Below are positions 50,914 through 61,102 of a stretch of DNA of 64,000 nt, one piece after another. The notes beneath the pieces are model-generated. The model worked only from the letters and a program-made list of their open reading frames with translations, ran no database searches and was not told the DNA's origin. Location: positions 1 through 64,000 of the forward strand of contig JAIMBT010000013.1 of the NCBI GenBank assembly GCA_023511295.1, given 5' to 3'. Numbering within the stretch: the stretch's first letter is position 1; the number at the start of each line of letters is the position of its first letter. Made by a program: the position numbers and the translations under genes. The DNA comes from Alicyclobacillus sp. Its GTDB lineage: Bacteria > Bacillota > Bacilli > Alicyclobacillales > Alicyclobacillaceae.

Positions 50914-53718
50914 CTAGTCTCCCGCCCCACCCGGTGCGTATGCTGGAATGTCCCGGGGTGATTCCGCAAGGAAATCGCGGACCCGCCGGAGCATGTCTCG
51001 CTCAGGCCCGCGGAACGATTGCACACCGGGGATGGACTGAAAGAACCGCTGCCCGTAGCGCGCCGTGACGATGCGTCGGTCGAACACCACGACCACGCCG
51101 CGGTCGTGGACCGTCCGCACGAGGCGGCCAAACCCTTGCCGGAATCGGACCACAGCGTCTGGCAAGCTCTGTTGCCAAAACGGACTCTGACCGGCCGCCT
51201 CCAGTCGTTCGCTGCGCGCCTCGGTGACGGGGTGGTTGGGTGGTTGAAAAGGCAGGCGGACGATGACCAGGGTCGTGAGCTGGTCACCGGGCAGGTCAAT
51301 CCCCTCCCAAAACGACTGTGCACCGAGCAAGGCCGCCCGCGGGTTGGCTTGGAACGCCCGCAACACTTGGGTGCGGTTGCCGTCCAGTCCTTGAGCCAGG
51401 ACGGCGATGCCGCGGCGCGCGAGCGGATCACGGAGATAGTCGGCGGTCGCGCGGAGCATGGCGTGGCTCGTAAACAGGGCCAGCAGTCGACCTTGGGACA
51501 ACCGCGCCAACTGGAAGATGGAGTCGGCCAGCCAGACCGCCGCCTCCTCCGCGGGCATCTTGGACAGGTCCGGTACGTCCGTCGGCACGCACAGCAAGGC
51601 CTGTCGCGATAGGTCAAACGGCGACGGAACGGTCAGTGTCTCGACCGAGAACCCGCCCTCCTCGGTCTCTCCGGGCGCACGATGGCTGCCCCCGGGCGCC
51701 GGAAGCAGCCCCAGGCGCCGTCCGATGAACTGGAAGTCCCCTGCGACGGACAACGTGGCCGAGGTCAGGACGACCGCGTCTTTGGCCTCGAACAACCGTT
51801 CGCGCAGGATGGCCGATACGTCGATGGGCGCGCGCCGAATCCCGACTTGGCGACGCTCGGGTGGGCCGCTGCACTCAATCCACTCCACCCAGTCGTCGTC
51901 TGCCTGCCCGACGTCGGCCAGGAGGCGCAGCCGGGCCACCAGCTCGTTCAGGAAGCCGGTGGCGTCCAGCATACGGCCGGACGTCTCCTCGTCCGACTCT
52001 TGCTCCGCAATCGATGCAACCTCTGCGGCCCACCGTTCCAGCAGGTCGAGCGTCGGTTGAAGTTCGTCTGCAACTTGCCGCGCGGCAAGAAAGGCCGGGT
52101 GGTCTGTGACCGGCGGTCGCAGGCGCAGGTCGGATTGCCCGGGCGGCACCAGTCCTGCCAGCATCGCGAACAGAGCCTCAGTCTGCTGCCGCAGCGGCCC
52201 AAGGGACTCGTCGATTTTCTGCAAGGGCTGGATGGCCCGTGCCGCGATGGAGAGCGTCGACCCGAGGCGAGCCAGCACATCGGGTATGGCGCCGTGCCGC
52301 CCGCCGTCCCGGGAGAGCCTGCCGAGCAGTCCCAGGGTCTGCGAACGAAACACTTCTTCGCCCAAGTGTTGTGTCGCTTCCTGCTCCAAATGGTGCGCTT
52401 CGTCGACCACCAGTCGGCTGTATCTGGGTAACACGTGATGGTTGGTCTTCAAGTCCGACAACACGAGGGAGTGGTTCGCCACCACCACGTCGGCTCCGTA
52501 CGCGCGCGCGCGTGCGCGGAAGTAGTAACACGGCTTGAAAAACGGGCACCGCTTATGGATACACGTCTCGGTCTCACTTTGGATGCGCGGCCATACCGCC
52601 GGGAGCGCGTCCACTTCTGCGAGTTCCTCCCGGCTGCCCTCTTCCGTCTGCACCAGCCAGACCAGAAGGCGCATCAAAGTGAGTGCCTCGGCCGGATCTG
52701 TCAAGAGGTTGACGCCTTCGACCTCCTGCCGCAACTTGCGCAGGCACAAGTAATGGGTTCGCCCTTTCATAACGGCGAGCGAGACGTCCTCCCCGAGCGC
52801 GGATTGCAGCAACGGGAAATCCCGGTGTTCGAGTTGATCTTGCAGGGCGATGGTGTGGGTGGATACGACCACTCGGTCGCCTGTTCGTCGGGCGTACTGG
52901 ACGGCCGGAATGAGGTACGCCAGAGACTTCCCGGTACCCGTCCCCGCTTCGACGAGCAGGTGATGCCCTTCCTCAAGGGCACGGGCGACCGACTCAACCA
53001 TCTGCAGCTGGCCCGGTCGCACCTGAAAGCCGTTCAGGCGCTGCTGCAGCGGACTGGTTTCGCCCAGCAGCGCTGCGGCCTCTGTTGCGGCGCGCACATC
53101 CGGTTCCGCGGTGCCCGGCGTCGCACCGCGCGCCTCGCTGAGTCCACTCTCTGGTGCAGGCCGAAACACCAGTTGTTGCACGACCTGCAGCCCGTCTCCC
53201 ACCGCATCTCCGCGGGCCTGCAGACAGACCTCAGCCGCCTCCGTGAACCACGCGACCAACGCGGGTGAAACGGCGCTGGCCAGCTGTGCGAGGCGTTGCA
53301 GTGTCCCGTACGGAAGGTGGGTGGTTCGCGAGAACACGCGCACGCAGGTCGCCCCAATGTCCGCCTCCGGCGTCTCGGCTTCTGCCGCCGACGGGTCCGC
53401 TTCCCCATCTGTGCCCAGCACCCGCGACACATCCGCCCAGGCGAGCGTGCGACGGTCCACCGGCAGGGCCTCTCCGACCCGTGCCAATCCATCCAGTACG
53501 AGTTGAGTCCCGGCCGAAACGGGCTCCGAAACCAGCCAGCAGCCGTCTGCCAACGACAGCAGGGGCGTCCAGTCGCCACACGCCAAATGGCCGTCGCGCC
53601 AGACGGCTGTCAGGTGGCATGTGGCCACCGTCTGCCCGCGGGACACGCGGGCCGCCCAGATGTCAGCGAGTTCGGGGGCATGGTGTTTGGGTTCCGCGCG
53701 TAAGACGAGAAAGGCCAC
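50914..53718 (-). CDS. dinG: DinG family ATP-dependent helicase
   Basis: 934 residues from GTG 53718 (GGAGG 9 nt upstream; ATG 53724 is only 3 nt from it). Helicase motifs: Walker A EAGTGTGKS near 258-266, the iron-sulphur cysteine cluster region (CIHKRCPFFKPCYYF) near 395, DEAH in VVDEAHHLEQ near 445, and TSATLS in the second RecA domain. Residues 1-170 sit where Bacillus DinG has a DnaQ-like exonuclease, but the DxE motif reads LRAEP and the other Asp motifs are not seen, so this domain looks inactive. Confidence 0.92.
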   Translation of the reverse strand: MAFLVLRAEPKHHAPELADIWAARVSRGQTVATCHLTAVWRDGHLACGDWTPLLSLADGCWLVSEPVSAGTQLVLDGLARVGEALPVDRRTLAWADVSRVLGTDGEADPSAAEAETPEADIGATCVRVFSRTTHLPYGTLQRLAQLASAVSPALVAWFTEAAEVCLQARGDAVGDGLQVVQQLVFRPAPESGLSEARGATPGTAEPDVRAATEAAALLGETSPLQQRLNGFQVRPGQLQMVESVARALEEGHHLLVEAGTGTGKSLAYLIPAVQYARRTGDRVVVSTHTIALQDQLEHRDFPLLQSALGEDVSLAVMKGRTHYLCLRKLRQEVEGVNLLTDPAEALTLMRLLVWLVQTEEGSREELAEVDALPAVWPRIQSETETCIHKRCPFFKPCYYFRARARAYGADVVVANHSLVLSDLKTNHHVLPRYSRLVVDEAHHLEQEATQHLGEEVFRSQTLGLLGRLSRDGGRHGAIPDVLARLGSTLSIAARAIQPLQKIDESLGPLRQQTEALFAMLAGLVPPGQSDLRLRPPVTDHPAFLAARQVADELQPTLDLLERWAAEVASIAEQESDEETSGRMLDATGFLNELVARLRLLADVGQADDDWVEWIECSGPPERRQVGIRRAPIDVSAILRERLFEAKDAVVLTSATLSVAGDFQFIGRRLGLLPAPGGSHRAPGETEEGGFSVETLTVPSPFDLSRQALLCVPTDVPDLSKMPAEEAAVWLADSIFQLARLSQGRLLALFTSHAMLRATADYLRDPLARRGIAVLAQGLDGNRTQVLRAFQANPRAALLGAQSFWEGIDLPGDQLTTLVIVRLPFQPPNHPVTEARSERLEAAGQSPFWQQSLPDAVVRFRQGFGRLVRTVHDRGVVVVFDRRIVTARYGQRFFQSIPGVQSFRGPERDMLRRVRDFLAESPRDIPAYAPGGAGD

Positions 53719-53746
53719 CGGCATGAGCCTCCTTGAGGGTTCGGTC

Positions 53747-55360
53747 TCATTCTAGCAGAACGCGCGGCGGATGGCTCAGCGGCTCGCCTTCACCGTCATT
53801 CACCCCCGCCTCGGTTGGCGGACGGTCCTCGCGTGCGCCGGAATCTTGCAGATGACGGGCCTGTGCCCGGCGGCGGACGGCTTCTTCCGGTCGGCCCAGG
53901 TGTTCGGCGCAGTCGGCCAAGGCTTCGAGGATGCCTGCATCGGGGGGGCCGAGCAGGTGTGCCGCGCGCAAGAGGGACTCGGCCTCGGCCATCCGCGACA
54001 GTTCGAGCAGAGCGCGAGCCGATTGGTACAGCGCCAGTCGGCGGACAGCCCTGCGCGGGTCACGGGATGCTCGGCGGCTCGAGCGAAGCGCGGCAGACGC
54101 ATCCCTGCGCGCCAAGTGCAGTGCAGACAGGGCGAGCCAGGCCAGCGCTGTGTCCGTGTGGACGCGCACGCAGACGCGGAGGATGCGTTCCGCTGCCTCC
54201 AGCTCTCCGGCCAACAAGTGCGTCACGCCGAGCTCCATCAAGGCGAGCGGATGGTTGCGGGACACCGAGAGCAGCCGTTTGAGCAGCGCCGTCGCTTCTG
54301 CGTGCGAGCGGCGTGCGAGCAGGAGCCACGCACACCAGGTGACCGCCGCCGCATCGAACGGGTACTGATCCGCCAGGGCCCGGGCGATTTGTTCGCTTTG
54401 CTCGACCGCTCCCGCGGCATGCGCCAATTTGGATTTCCACAAGAGCAGGTCTGGGTCTGCCGGGAATCGGTTGAGGCCCGCCTCGCATACCGCCAAGGCC
54501 TGTTCCATGGCCCCCTGCCGCACGTACACCTGGGTGAACAACACCCACCCCTCGCGGTCAGCGGGCTGTCGCCGCAACAGCGCCGACAGGGCGGCCGCCG
54601 CGTCGTCCAAGCGCCCCGTGAGAATCCGCGCGAGCGCGAGGTTGAACCACGCGTCCGCGTGATCTGGCAGGTGCGACGTGATGGCCGCGAACCGCTCAGC
54701 GGCTTCACGGTACCGCTCCTCTTGCAGGAAGACCTGGGCCTCAATCTCCCACACGGCAGCCGTTATCGTCGGGTCTGTCTCCCCCACCCGCACAAACCGC
54801 AAGTGCTTCCGAGCCTCGTCCCCTTCGCCCCGCGCAGCCAAAACGGCGGCTAAGAACAGCCGAATGATGAGCGCGTCGCTGTGCTCCAGTGCCGCTGTCA
54901 GCGCTTGTTTCGCCTCGTCCAACATCAGCAGGTCGAAATACGCCAGGCCACGCCGAAACTGGGCGGCCGTCTGGTCCGGCCAGTCGAAGACCGCCTGCAT
55001 CAGCCCACTGCTGACCCACGCGTCCGGCGGGTTCGCAAAATCCGGGGACGGCTCCAGGTGAGACGATGGGGCGCTGGCTTGGGTGGGGTACGGGGCTCGA
55101 GTTTGGGGCGGATCGAAAACCAGTTGCGAGACGGCGGGACTGGAGTCGGACGAAAGTGCGGCGCCGAGGTCATACGTTTCGAACAGGTCCTGGATGTGCT
55201 CGTCCAACGTCATCCACTGGTCAATCACCTGTTCTCCGAACGCTTGCAGGCAAAGCAGTTCCTGTGCGAGGTACGGCCTCAGGCCGTCGTCTGCGGTTTG
55301 CAGCTGCAGGCGGACCCGCTCGACCGCGCGAAACAGCTGGGCAAAGGACGCCTCGAACAT
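53747..55360 (-). CDS. TPR-repeat protein
   Basis: 537 residues from ATG 55360. N-terminal helical part (1-110), then about ten TPR-like helix pairs from about 130 to 505 (for instance PDHADAWFNLALARILTGRLDDA). No signal peptide or membrane segment. A scaffold for protein contacts; partner unknown. It stands between dinG and birA, where B. subtilis has panBCD. Confidence 0.82.
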   Translation of the reverse strand: MFEASFAQLFRAVERVRLQLQTADDGLRPYLAQELLCLQAFGEQVIDQWMTLDEHIQDLFETYDLGAALSSDSSPAVSQLVFDPPQTRAPYPTQASAPSSHLEPSPDFANPPDAWVSSGLMQAVFDWPDQTAAQFRRGLAYFDLLMLDEAKQALTAALEHSDALIIRLFLAAVLAARGEGDEARKHLRFVRVGETDPTITAAVWEIEAQVFLQEERYREAAERFAAITSHLPDHADAWFNLALARILTGRLDDAAAALSALLRRQPADREGWVLFTQVYVRQGAMEQALAVCEAGLNRFPADPDLLLWKSKLAHAAGAVEQSEQIARALADQYPFDAAAVTWCAWLLLARRSHAEATALLKRLLSVSRNHPLALMELGVTHLLAGELEAAERILRVCVRVHTDTALAWLALSALHLARRDASAALRSSRRASRDPRRAVRRLALYQSARALLELSRMAEAESLLRAAHLLGPPDAGILEALADCAEHLGRPEEAVRRRAQARHLQDSGAREDRPPTEAGVNDGEGEPLSHPPRVLLE

Positions 55361-55439
55361 GAAGAATCCCCCGTTCCTCCGCCACCGGTGCCGAAACGGG
55401 CGACCACGGGCCGGCGGTTACTCGGTACACGCGTAGCAT

Positions 55440-55468
55440 GGGCGGAACGAGGGTGCGATATTCCGCCC
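55440..55468. terminator. hairpin between birA and the TPR gene
   Basis: GGGCGGAA (55440-55447) pairs with TTCCGCCC (55461-55468). Lies 30 bp after the birA stop on the minus strand. No T-run. Confidence 0.5.
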
Positions 55469-55496
55469 CTCCGGGGGTTCCCGACCGGTCTGCAGG

Positions 55497-56516
55497 TCAG
55501 CCAATCGGGTCATCAAACAGGACGTCCCCGCTCATCACCTCCGTTTCCGATCCCGACGGCATCCGCAACACGAGCGCACCGGACGGGTCCAACCGCACGG
55601 CGGTGCCCGCCAAAACCTGTCCCCCAACCTGGACGCGGACCGACCGGCCGAGCGTGTGGCTGTGTGTGGTCCACTCTTCGTGGAGGCGAGCGAATGCGGC
55701 TTCGCCTCGGACCAACGCGTCGTAGTACGGCTGAAACCCCGAGAGGAACCGCGAGACGAGTTCAATCCGGTCGACCTTACGCCCTGTCTCCGCGAACACA
55801 GACGTCGCGACGTCGCGGAGTGCTTCCGGGAAGTCCGCGGCTGGCGTATTGCAGTTGACACCGATGCCGAGCACGGCCCGCTGCACCTGTTCTCCGTCCG
55901 CTCGGATTTCCGCCAGAATCCCGGAGATCTTGCGTCCGCCAAGCAACAAGTCGTTCGGCCATTTGATGGCCACCGCGCCAGCACCGAGTCCGACGAGGGC
56001 TCGCCGCAGGACCACGCTCGCAATCAAGGTCAGCTCGGCGGCGCGTCGCAGTGGCATGGGGTGTTGCAGCACCACGCTGAACCAGGCGCCGTCGGGCGGC
56101 GAAAACCACGGTCGGCCCCGTCGGCCCCGTCCGCCCGTCTGGCGCAGCGCCGTGACGACCGTTCCGTGCGGGGCGCCCCGCTCGGCAGCATCCATCGCCA
56201 CCCGGTTGGTGGAATCCACCTCGGGTGCAAACGTGACCACTCGGCCGAGGTCCGTGTCGACGGGAAGGGCGCGGCGGAGGAGCGGCTCCATCAACACATC
56301 CGGTACGGCCAACAACCGGTACCCGACGCGCGGCGACGAATCAAACTGAAATCCCATCGTTTGCAGGGATTGGATGTGCTTCCACACCGCGGTGCGGGAG
56401 ATGCCCAACTGTTCGCTCGCTTCGCTGCCGGTCAGCCCGCCCGCTGACAAGAACAGGTCCACCAGGTCGTCTCGAATACACTCCGTTTGCGACTTCGTCC
56501 ACGGCTGCTCGTTCAT
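55497..56516 (-). CDS. birA: biotin--protein ligase / biotin operon repressor BirA
   Basis: 339 residues. N-terminal winged helix (about 15-65, GISRTAVWKHIQSLQ) for DNA binding, central ligase with DSTN near 100, GRGRRGRPW near 129 and KWPNDLL near 185, and the C-terminal SH3-like domain. Attaches biotin to its acceptor proteins and represses biotin genes. The start overlaps cca (ATGA), as in the Bacillus cca-birA pair. Confidence 0.95.
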   Translation of the reverse strand: MNEQPWTKSQTECIRDDLVDLFLSAGGLTGSEASEQLGISRTAVWKHIQSLQTMGFQFDSSPRVGYRLLAVPDVLMEPLLRRALPVDTDLGRVVTFAPEVDSTNRVAMDAAERGAPHGTVVTALRQTGGRGRRGRPWFSPPDGAWFSVVLQHPMPLRRAAELTLIASVVLRRALVGLGAGAVAIKWPNDLLLGGRKISGILAEIRADGEQVQRAVLGIGVNCNTPAADFPEALRDVATSVFAETGRKVDRIELVSRFLSGFQPYYDALVRGEAAFARLHEEWTTHSHTLGRSVRVQVGGQVLAGTAVRLDPSGALVLRMPSGSETEVMSGDVLFDDPIG

Positions 56517-57907
56517 TCGCTTGTCCGCTCCTCTCTCCCGCTGTCTGCGCCAACGTCCCCGCCGCTGGCTGTGCCCTCGGCGATGGCCCGCGCCAGCGCG
56601 AGCAACGCCGCCGGCTCGTTGGGGACCCGGCCGGACAGGACCGCGCGCAAGAGCAACTGCAGCGTGTGCCCGATGGCCGGGCCTTGAAGCCCTTGCCCCA
56701 ACAGGTCTCGGCCCGAGACGGCGAGGTCCCCGCGTCGGCGGAGCGGCAGGGTGTCTACGGTTGTCCGGAACCGATCCGCCCGCGGTCCGACGGCTCCCTC
56801 AGACCGGATGTCCTCCGCACCACAGGCGAGCCACAGCGGCAGCCCGCCGCCCTGCACGAGTTCCTCTGCCCACCGCTCCGTCGGCCAGGCGTCAAACGAG
56901 GCGTCGCGCAGCCGAAGCGCTTCCACCACCGGCTGCACCACTGCCTTTGGCCAGGCGAACCGGCGCAGAATCCGAGCTGCTGTCCCCGCTTCGCAACGTC
57001 CGAGGTACAGCCAGAGACACGCGCTGGCCAGCCAGCGCCAGGTTTCGGCGTCCCGCGCTTGTGGCGCGTCGATGTCCGGAGGCGGCAGGAGCGGCGGTAT
57101 CCCCGCATGGTGGGCGGCGCGGTGCTCCACGGCGACCAGTACCGCGTACGCCTGCTGGAGGACGGGCCGGAGCAGCGGGATGGGGTGCAGGGTGTGCAAC
57201 AGCCAGGGCCCGTTCGCCAATTCCCGGAGCGCTCGGCGCCAATCTGCTCCGGCGATATGGCGCAACTCTTGTCCAATGCGCTCCGCCGAAACACGAGAGA
57301 GCCGCATTGCGCACGCGGTCATGGCGCCGTAGGTCGCACTGTCCAACGCGAAGCCGAGTTGCGCTGCGAGGCGCAACCCGCGCAGAATGCGCAGGCCGTC
57401 CTCGCGGAACCGGGCGTTTGGGTCACCGACCGCCCGAAGCACCCCACGCTTCAGATCAGAGAGCCCATCGAGCGGGTCCTGCAGCTGTCCACGGGCATCG
57501 AGTGCCATCGCGTTCACCGTGAAGTCCCGCCGCGCCAGGTCCGCTTGGAGCGTGTCTGCAAATTGGACCGCATCCGGGCGGCGACCGTCGCTGTAACCGA
57601 GGTCGATCCGGTAGGTGGTCACCTCCACCGCCCCAGCTTCTGTTTGAACCGTCACGGTACCGTGCGCCACGCCGGTCGGAAGCGTTCGCGAGAACAGGCG
57701 ACGAACCTCCTCGGGGCGCGCATTCGTCGTCACGTCGAAGTCGTGCACAGGGCGTCCCAGCAATAGGTCGCGGACACTTCCGCCGACCAAGTACGCTTCG
57801 AACCCGGCCGTTTCGAGTGTGGTCAGAAGAGCCCGGACGTGTTCCGGAATTCGGGTCGAGAGGTGCGCCCAGTGGCCCGTCCAACCGCTGCTCGACCCCT
57901 GCGTCAT
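56513..57907 (-). CDS. cca: CCA-adding tRNA nucleotidyltransferase
   Basis: 464 residues. Class II nucleotidyltransferase head: GGSVRDLLLGRPVHDFDV near 42-59 (catalytic Asp pair), RRDFTVNAMA near 126, EDGLRILRGLR near 168. Repairs 3'-CCA. The local tRNAs already encode CCA, so it mainly repairs. Overlaps bshA (ATGA). Confidence 0.95.
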   Translation of the reverse strand: MTQGSSSGWTGHWAHLSTRIPEHVRALLTTLETAGFEAYLVGGSVRDLLLGRPVHDFDVTTNARPEEVRRLFSRTLPTGVAHGTVTVQTEAGAVEVTTYRIDLGYSDGRRPDAVQFADTLQADLARRDFTVNAMALDARGQLQDPLDGLSDLKRGVLRAVGDPNARFREDGLRILRGLRLAAQLGFALDSATYGAMTACAMRLSRVSAERIGQELRHIAGADWRRALRELANGPWLLHTLHPIPLLRPVLQQAYAVLVAVEHRAAHHAGIPPLLPPPDIDAPQARDAETWRWLASACLWLYLGRCEAGTAARILRRFAWPKAVVQPVVEALRLRDASFDAWPTERWAEELVQGGGLPLWLACGAEDIRSEGAVGPRADRFRTTVDTLPLRRRGDLAVSGRDLLGQGLQGPAIGHTLQLLLRAVLSGRVPNEPAALLALARAIAEGTASGGDVGADSGREERTSE

Positions 57908-59061
57908 GGCTTCCCTGCCTCGTCCGGAGCTGCTCCGCCGCGCAGACGTGCGTACAGCGCTTCGTACCGGGCGACCTGCCGGTTCACCGCAAACTGCGTT
58001 TCCGCCCGCGCCCGTGCGGCGGCTGAGAACCGCGCGTACAGATGGTCGTCCTGCAGCAAGTGCAGCGCGTATTCCGCCATGTCCCCCACCGCTCCGACTG
58101 GCGCGAGGAATCCGGTCTCGCCGTGCGCGACCACCTCCGGGATGCCGCCGGCGTCGGACGCAATCACCGGGACGCCGGTGGCCATCGCTTCCAGGGCCAC
58201 GAGGCCAAAACTCTCCTTCGCGGACGGCAACAAAAACAAGTCCGCTGCCGCAAACAGCTCGGCGACGTCGTCCTGCTTGCCGAGAAACTCGACGTAGGCC
58301 TCGAGTCCGAGGCTCCTCACGCGTTCGCGGGCCACGCCGAGTTCCGGTCCCTCTCCCACCAGCAGCAGGCGGCTCGGCATCGCTTCGTGGACCCGTGCAA
58401 ACACCTCCACGACGTCGCCGATGCGCTTCACCGCCCGGAAGTTCGATGTATGCAGGAGAATCTTCTCGTCCGGGTCTGCGAGCGAGCCGCGCACTTTCGC
58501 CCGAAGACTGGGGTGGAACACGTCCGGATCGACAAAGTTATGGATGACTTCAATCGGCCGCTCGATATGAAACAGGCCGTGGGTCTGTTCCGCCAAACTG
58601 GCACTGACGGCTGTGACGGCGTCGCTCTTCTCGATACCCAGTCGAATCACATCCATCAGCGTGTCGTCTTGGGCGAGCACCGTGATGTCCGTTCCGTGCA
58701 AGGTGAGCACGGTCTGTACGGGGCTCGAGCCGAGCATCTCCTTTGCGAGGAATGCACAGACAGCGAACGGCAGCGCGTAGTGGACGTGCAGGACGTCCAG
58801 CCGGTGTTCGCGGACGGTCCGCGCCATCAGTGCCGCGAGCGAGAAGTCATAGGGTGGCGTGCGCAACACCGGGTACGTCATGGTATCCAACTCGTGCACG
58901 AAGATGTTGGGGTGAAACGTCCCGAGCCGGAACGGGACGTCCGTCACGATGAAGTGGACCTCGTGGCCGCGCCGCGCCAGCGCCTTCCCCAGTTCCGTCG
59001 CCACCGCGCCCGAGCCGCCGACGGTCGGGTAGCAGCTGATGCCGATTCGCAACGGCTTCAC
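57904..59061 (-). CDS. bshA: N-acetyl-alpha-D-glucosaminyl L-malate synthase (bacillithiol)
   Basis: 385 residues, GTG 59061 overlapping the mgsA stop. GT4 glycosyltransferase: N-terminal [27 protein letters not shown] near 93, and the sugar-nucleotide motif near 282 ([17 protein letters not shown]). Joins GlcNAc to malate, first step of bacillithiol synthesis. The deacetylase gene bshB1, between mgsA and bshA in Bacillus, is missing here. Confidence 0.95.
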   Translation of the reverse strand: MKPLRIGISCYPTVGGSGAVATELGKALARRGHEVHFIVTDVPFRLGTFHPNIFVHELDTMTYPVLRTPPYDFSLAALMARTVREHRLDVLHVHYALPFAVCAFLAKEMLGSSPVQTVLTLHGTDITVLAQDDTLMDVIRLGIEKSDAVTAVSASLAEQTHGLFHIERPIEVIHNFVDPDVFHPSLRAKVRGSLADPDEKILLHTSNFRAVKRIGDVVEVFARVHEAMPSRLLLVGEGPELGVARERVRSLGLEAYVEFLGKQDDVAELFAAADLFLLPSAKESFGLVALEAMATGVPVIASDAGGIPEVVAHGETGFLAPVGAVGDMAEYALHLLQDDHLYARFSAAARARAETQFAVNRQVARYEALYARLRGGAAPDEAGKP

Positions 59062-59519
59062 GGGGTGTTCCCCGTCCCCGCATCGGCGGTGTTCAACCCG
59101 CCCACGGTGCGCTGTGGCGCGGGCGGATGGACGACGTGGCGCCAGTTGAGGTCTCCGTGCTCCATCGCGCGGATGACCGCTTCCGCCGTTGCCAGGTTGG
59201 TGGCGACCGGCACGTTGTGGACGTCGCACAGCCGCAACAGGGCCGTGACGTCGGGCTCATGGGGCTGGGCGGTCAGCGGATCGCGCAAGAAGATCACGAG
59301 GTCCATGCGGTCCTCCGCAACCATGGCGCCAATTTGTTGGTCTCCTCCGAGTGGGCCGGATTGCACGCGCGTGACCGGGAGTCCCGTCGCCTCGATGATG
59401 CGGGCACCCGTGGTGCCGGTGGCGTACAGGCTGTGCTCGCGAAAGATCTGCTGGTACGCGACCGTGAAGTTGACCAGAAGGTCCTTTTGGTTGTCGTGCG
59501 CAATCAGGGCGATGTTCAC
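59058..59519 (-). CDS. mgsA: methylglyoxal synthase
   Basis: 153 residues, GTG 59519 after ggggaaagggg. Typical HDNQK near 8, GTTG near 36, [12 protein letters not shown] near 53 and the catalytic Asp in [14 protein letters not shown] near 77. Turns dihydroxyacetone phosphate into methylglyoxal. Placement beside bacillithiol synthesis fits, as bacillithiol helps detoxify methylglyoxal. Confidence 0.96.
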   Translation of the reverse strand: MNIALIAHDNQKDLLVNFTVAYQQIFREHSLYATGTTGARIIEATGLPVTRVQSGPLGGDQQIGAMVAEDRMDLVIFLRDPLTAQPHEPDVTALLRLCDVHNVPVATNLATAEAVIRAMEHGDLNWRHVVHPPAPQRTVGGLNTADAGTGNTP

Positions 59520-59562
59520 GCGTTGGTCCCCTTTCCCCGTTCGCAGATGTGGTCTCCCGGTC

Positions 59563-60372
59563 TTACCAGAGGACGTGTTCGAGCCCATACACCATGCCCG
59601 TCAGCTCGAACACGCGGGCGCAGGCAATCCGCACGCCCTCCATGAAGCTCTCGCGCGACAGAGAGTCGTGACGAATCGTCAACGTTTCGCCGACGCCTCC
59701 GAAGATCACCTCTTGGTGTGCCACCAGTCCCGGCAGGCGGACGCTGTGGACGTGAATGCCCTCGTGGACGGCGCCGCGCGCGGGGCTGTTCAGGGCGTCT
59801 GTCTCGGTCCGCGGGACCTGCCCGGCGCGGGCCAGGTCCGCCGCCACCTGCCCCGGTCCCTGGTTCGCCATGGCGATGGCCGTTCGAACCGCCGTACCGG
59901 ACGGAGCGTCCCGCTTACCGTCGTGGTGTAGTTCGATGATCTCGGCGTTCGGAAAGAACCGTGCGGCCTCTGCCGCGAAGCGGATCATCAGGAGCGCACC
60001 GACGGCGAAATTCGGCGCCGCGATACCGCCTGTCCCTTGCGACAGGCAGGCGTTGTTCCACCGTTCGACGTCTTCGACCGTGTACCCCGTCGCGCCGACG
60101 ACGGGTCGAACCCCGCGTTCGATGGCTAAGTCGACGTGCTCGACGACGCTTCGCGCGTCGGTGAAGTCGAGCCAGATGTCCGGGCGCACGCCGCGGAGGG
60201 CGTCGTCCGGGTCTGTGAAGAGGGGAAACGTGTCCACCGGTAAGGACGGCGAAGCATGCCGGACCAGTCCACCCACCACCTCAAACCGCTCGTCCTGTGC
60301 CAGGCTGGCGGCTGCGGCTCGGCCCATCTTCCCGCCGACCCCTGCAATCAGAATTCGAATGGGTGCTTGCAA
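59563..60372 (-). CDS. dapB: 4-hydroxy-tetrahydrodipicolinate reductase
   Basis: 269 residues, TTG 60372 with GGAGGAGGG. NAD(P)-binding [11 protein letters not shown] near 10, [11 protein letters not shown] near 77, catalytic [15 protein letters not shown] near 155. Lysine, diaminopimelate and spore dipicolinate pathway. Overlaps the mazG-like gene by 25 bp. Confidence 0.95.
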   Translation of the reverse strand: MQAPIRILIAGVGGKMGRAAAASLAQDERFEVVGGLVRHASPSLPVDTFPLFTDPDDALRGVRPDIWLDFTDARSVVEHVDLAIERGVRPVVGATGYTVEDVERWNNACLSQGTGGIAAPNFAVGALLMIRFAAEAARFFPNAEIIELHHDGKRDAPSGTAVRTAIAMANQGPGQVAADLARAGQVPRTETDALNSPARGAVHEGIHVHSVRLPGLVAHQEVIFGGVGETLTIRHDSLSRESFMEGVRIACARVFELTGMVYGLEHVLW

Positions 60373-60737
60373 GCAGTTCCCTCCTCCGTCGTTACCTGCT
60401 CTGTCACGGGTTCCGCGGCGGTCTGAATCCGCGTCCAACGGTCCGCGTCCCGGGTTTCAAACTTCTCCATCACGGCCTGAAACGCCGCGGTGAGGTCGAT
60501 GTCAAGGCGGTTGGCGAGGCATGCGATGACAAACAATAGGTCACCCAGCTCGAGGGCGATGCTGCCTTCGGCTTCGGTCGCTTTCTTTGGCTTCTCGCCA
60601 AAGTGGTGATTCACTTCGCGGGCCAGCTCGCCAAGTTCTTCGGAGAGCCGGACGACCAGCGTCATCGGCGTGAAATACCCCTCCTGGAACTGGCTGATGT
60701 ACGCGTGTACCCGCTGCTGTACTTCCTCCAACGTCAT
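60348..60737 (-). CDS. MazG-like nucleotide pyrophosphohydrolase (YpjD type)
   Basis: 129 residues from ATG 60737 (gggag upstream). Single MazG domain: metal motif EELGELAREVNHHFG near 36 and ELGDLLFVIACLAN near 65 with the Glu/Asp ligands. Matches B. subtilis YpjD in position (ypjD-dapB-mgsA). Hydrolyses NTPs or non-canonical nucleotides. First gene of the cluster. Confidence 0.9.
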   Translation of the reverse strand: MTLEEVQQRVHAYISQFQEGYFTPMTLVVRLSEELGELAREVNHHFGEKPKKATEAEGSIALELGDLLFVIACLANRLDIDLTAAFQAVMEKFETRDADRWTRIQTAAEPVTEQVTTEEGTACKHPFEF

Positions 60738-60827
60738 GTCTCGAGCTCCCTCTCGTCCATCCGCCGAGCCGCTCGCCTGTAGACAGTGGCAACGGCGCGC
60801 GGCTCGGCAGCTTGTCCACTCAGTTCT

Positions 60828-60856
60828 AAGGTAGCGCATGGTTGAAACGGTTGCAA
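60828..60856 (-). promoter_or_regulatory. promoter of the mazG-dapB-mgsA-bshA-cca-birA operon
   Basis: Minus strand TTGCAA (60856-60851), 17-bp spacer, TACCTT (60833-60828), about 90 bp upstream of the mazG start. The six genes after it overlap or are very close, so they may share this transcript. Confidence 0.55.
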
Positions 60857-61102
60857 ACGGCGGCGTGCCCATTCCGCATGGACTGCGGTCCCCATGGGCC
60901 GTCCGCCGCCGCTCGGACATGGGGCGACGGCTCTGTGGCATGCGCTCGGACACGTGGACATAGGATGTACGGACGGGTTCGGGACAACTCCGTCCAGGCC
61001 GTCTGCCGCCGGCATGGACGCTCCGCGATGTGACCCAGACGGAACACCGGAAACAGCGGGGTCACGCTGCACCCAGTTGCGCACAGAGGGGATGAAGTTG
61101 GG

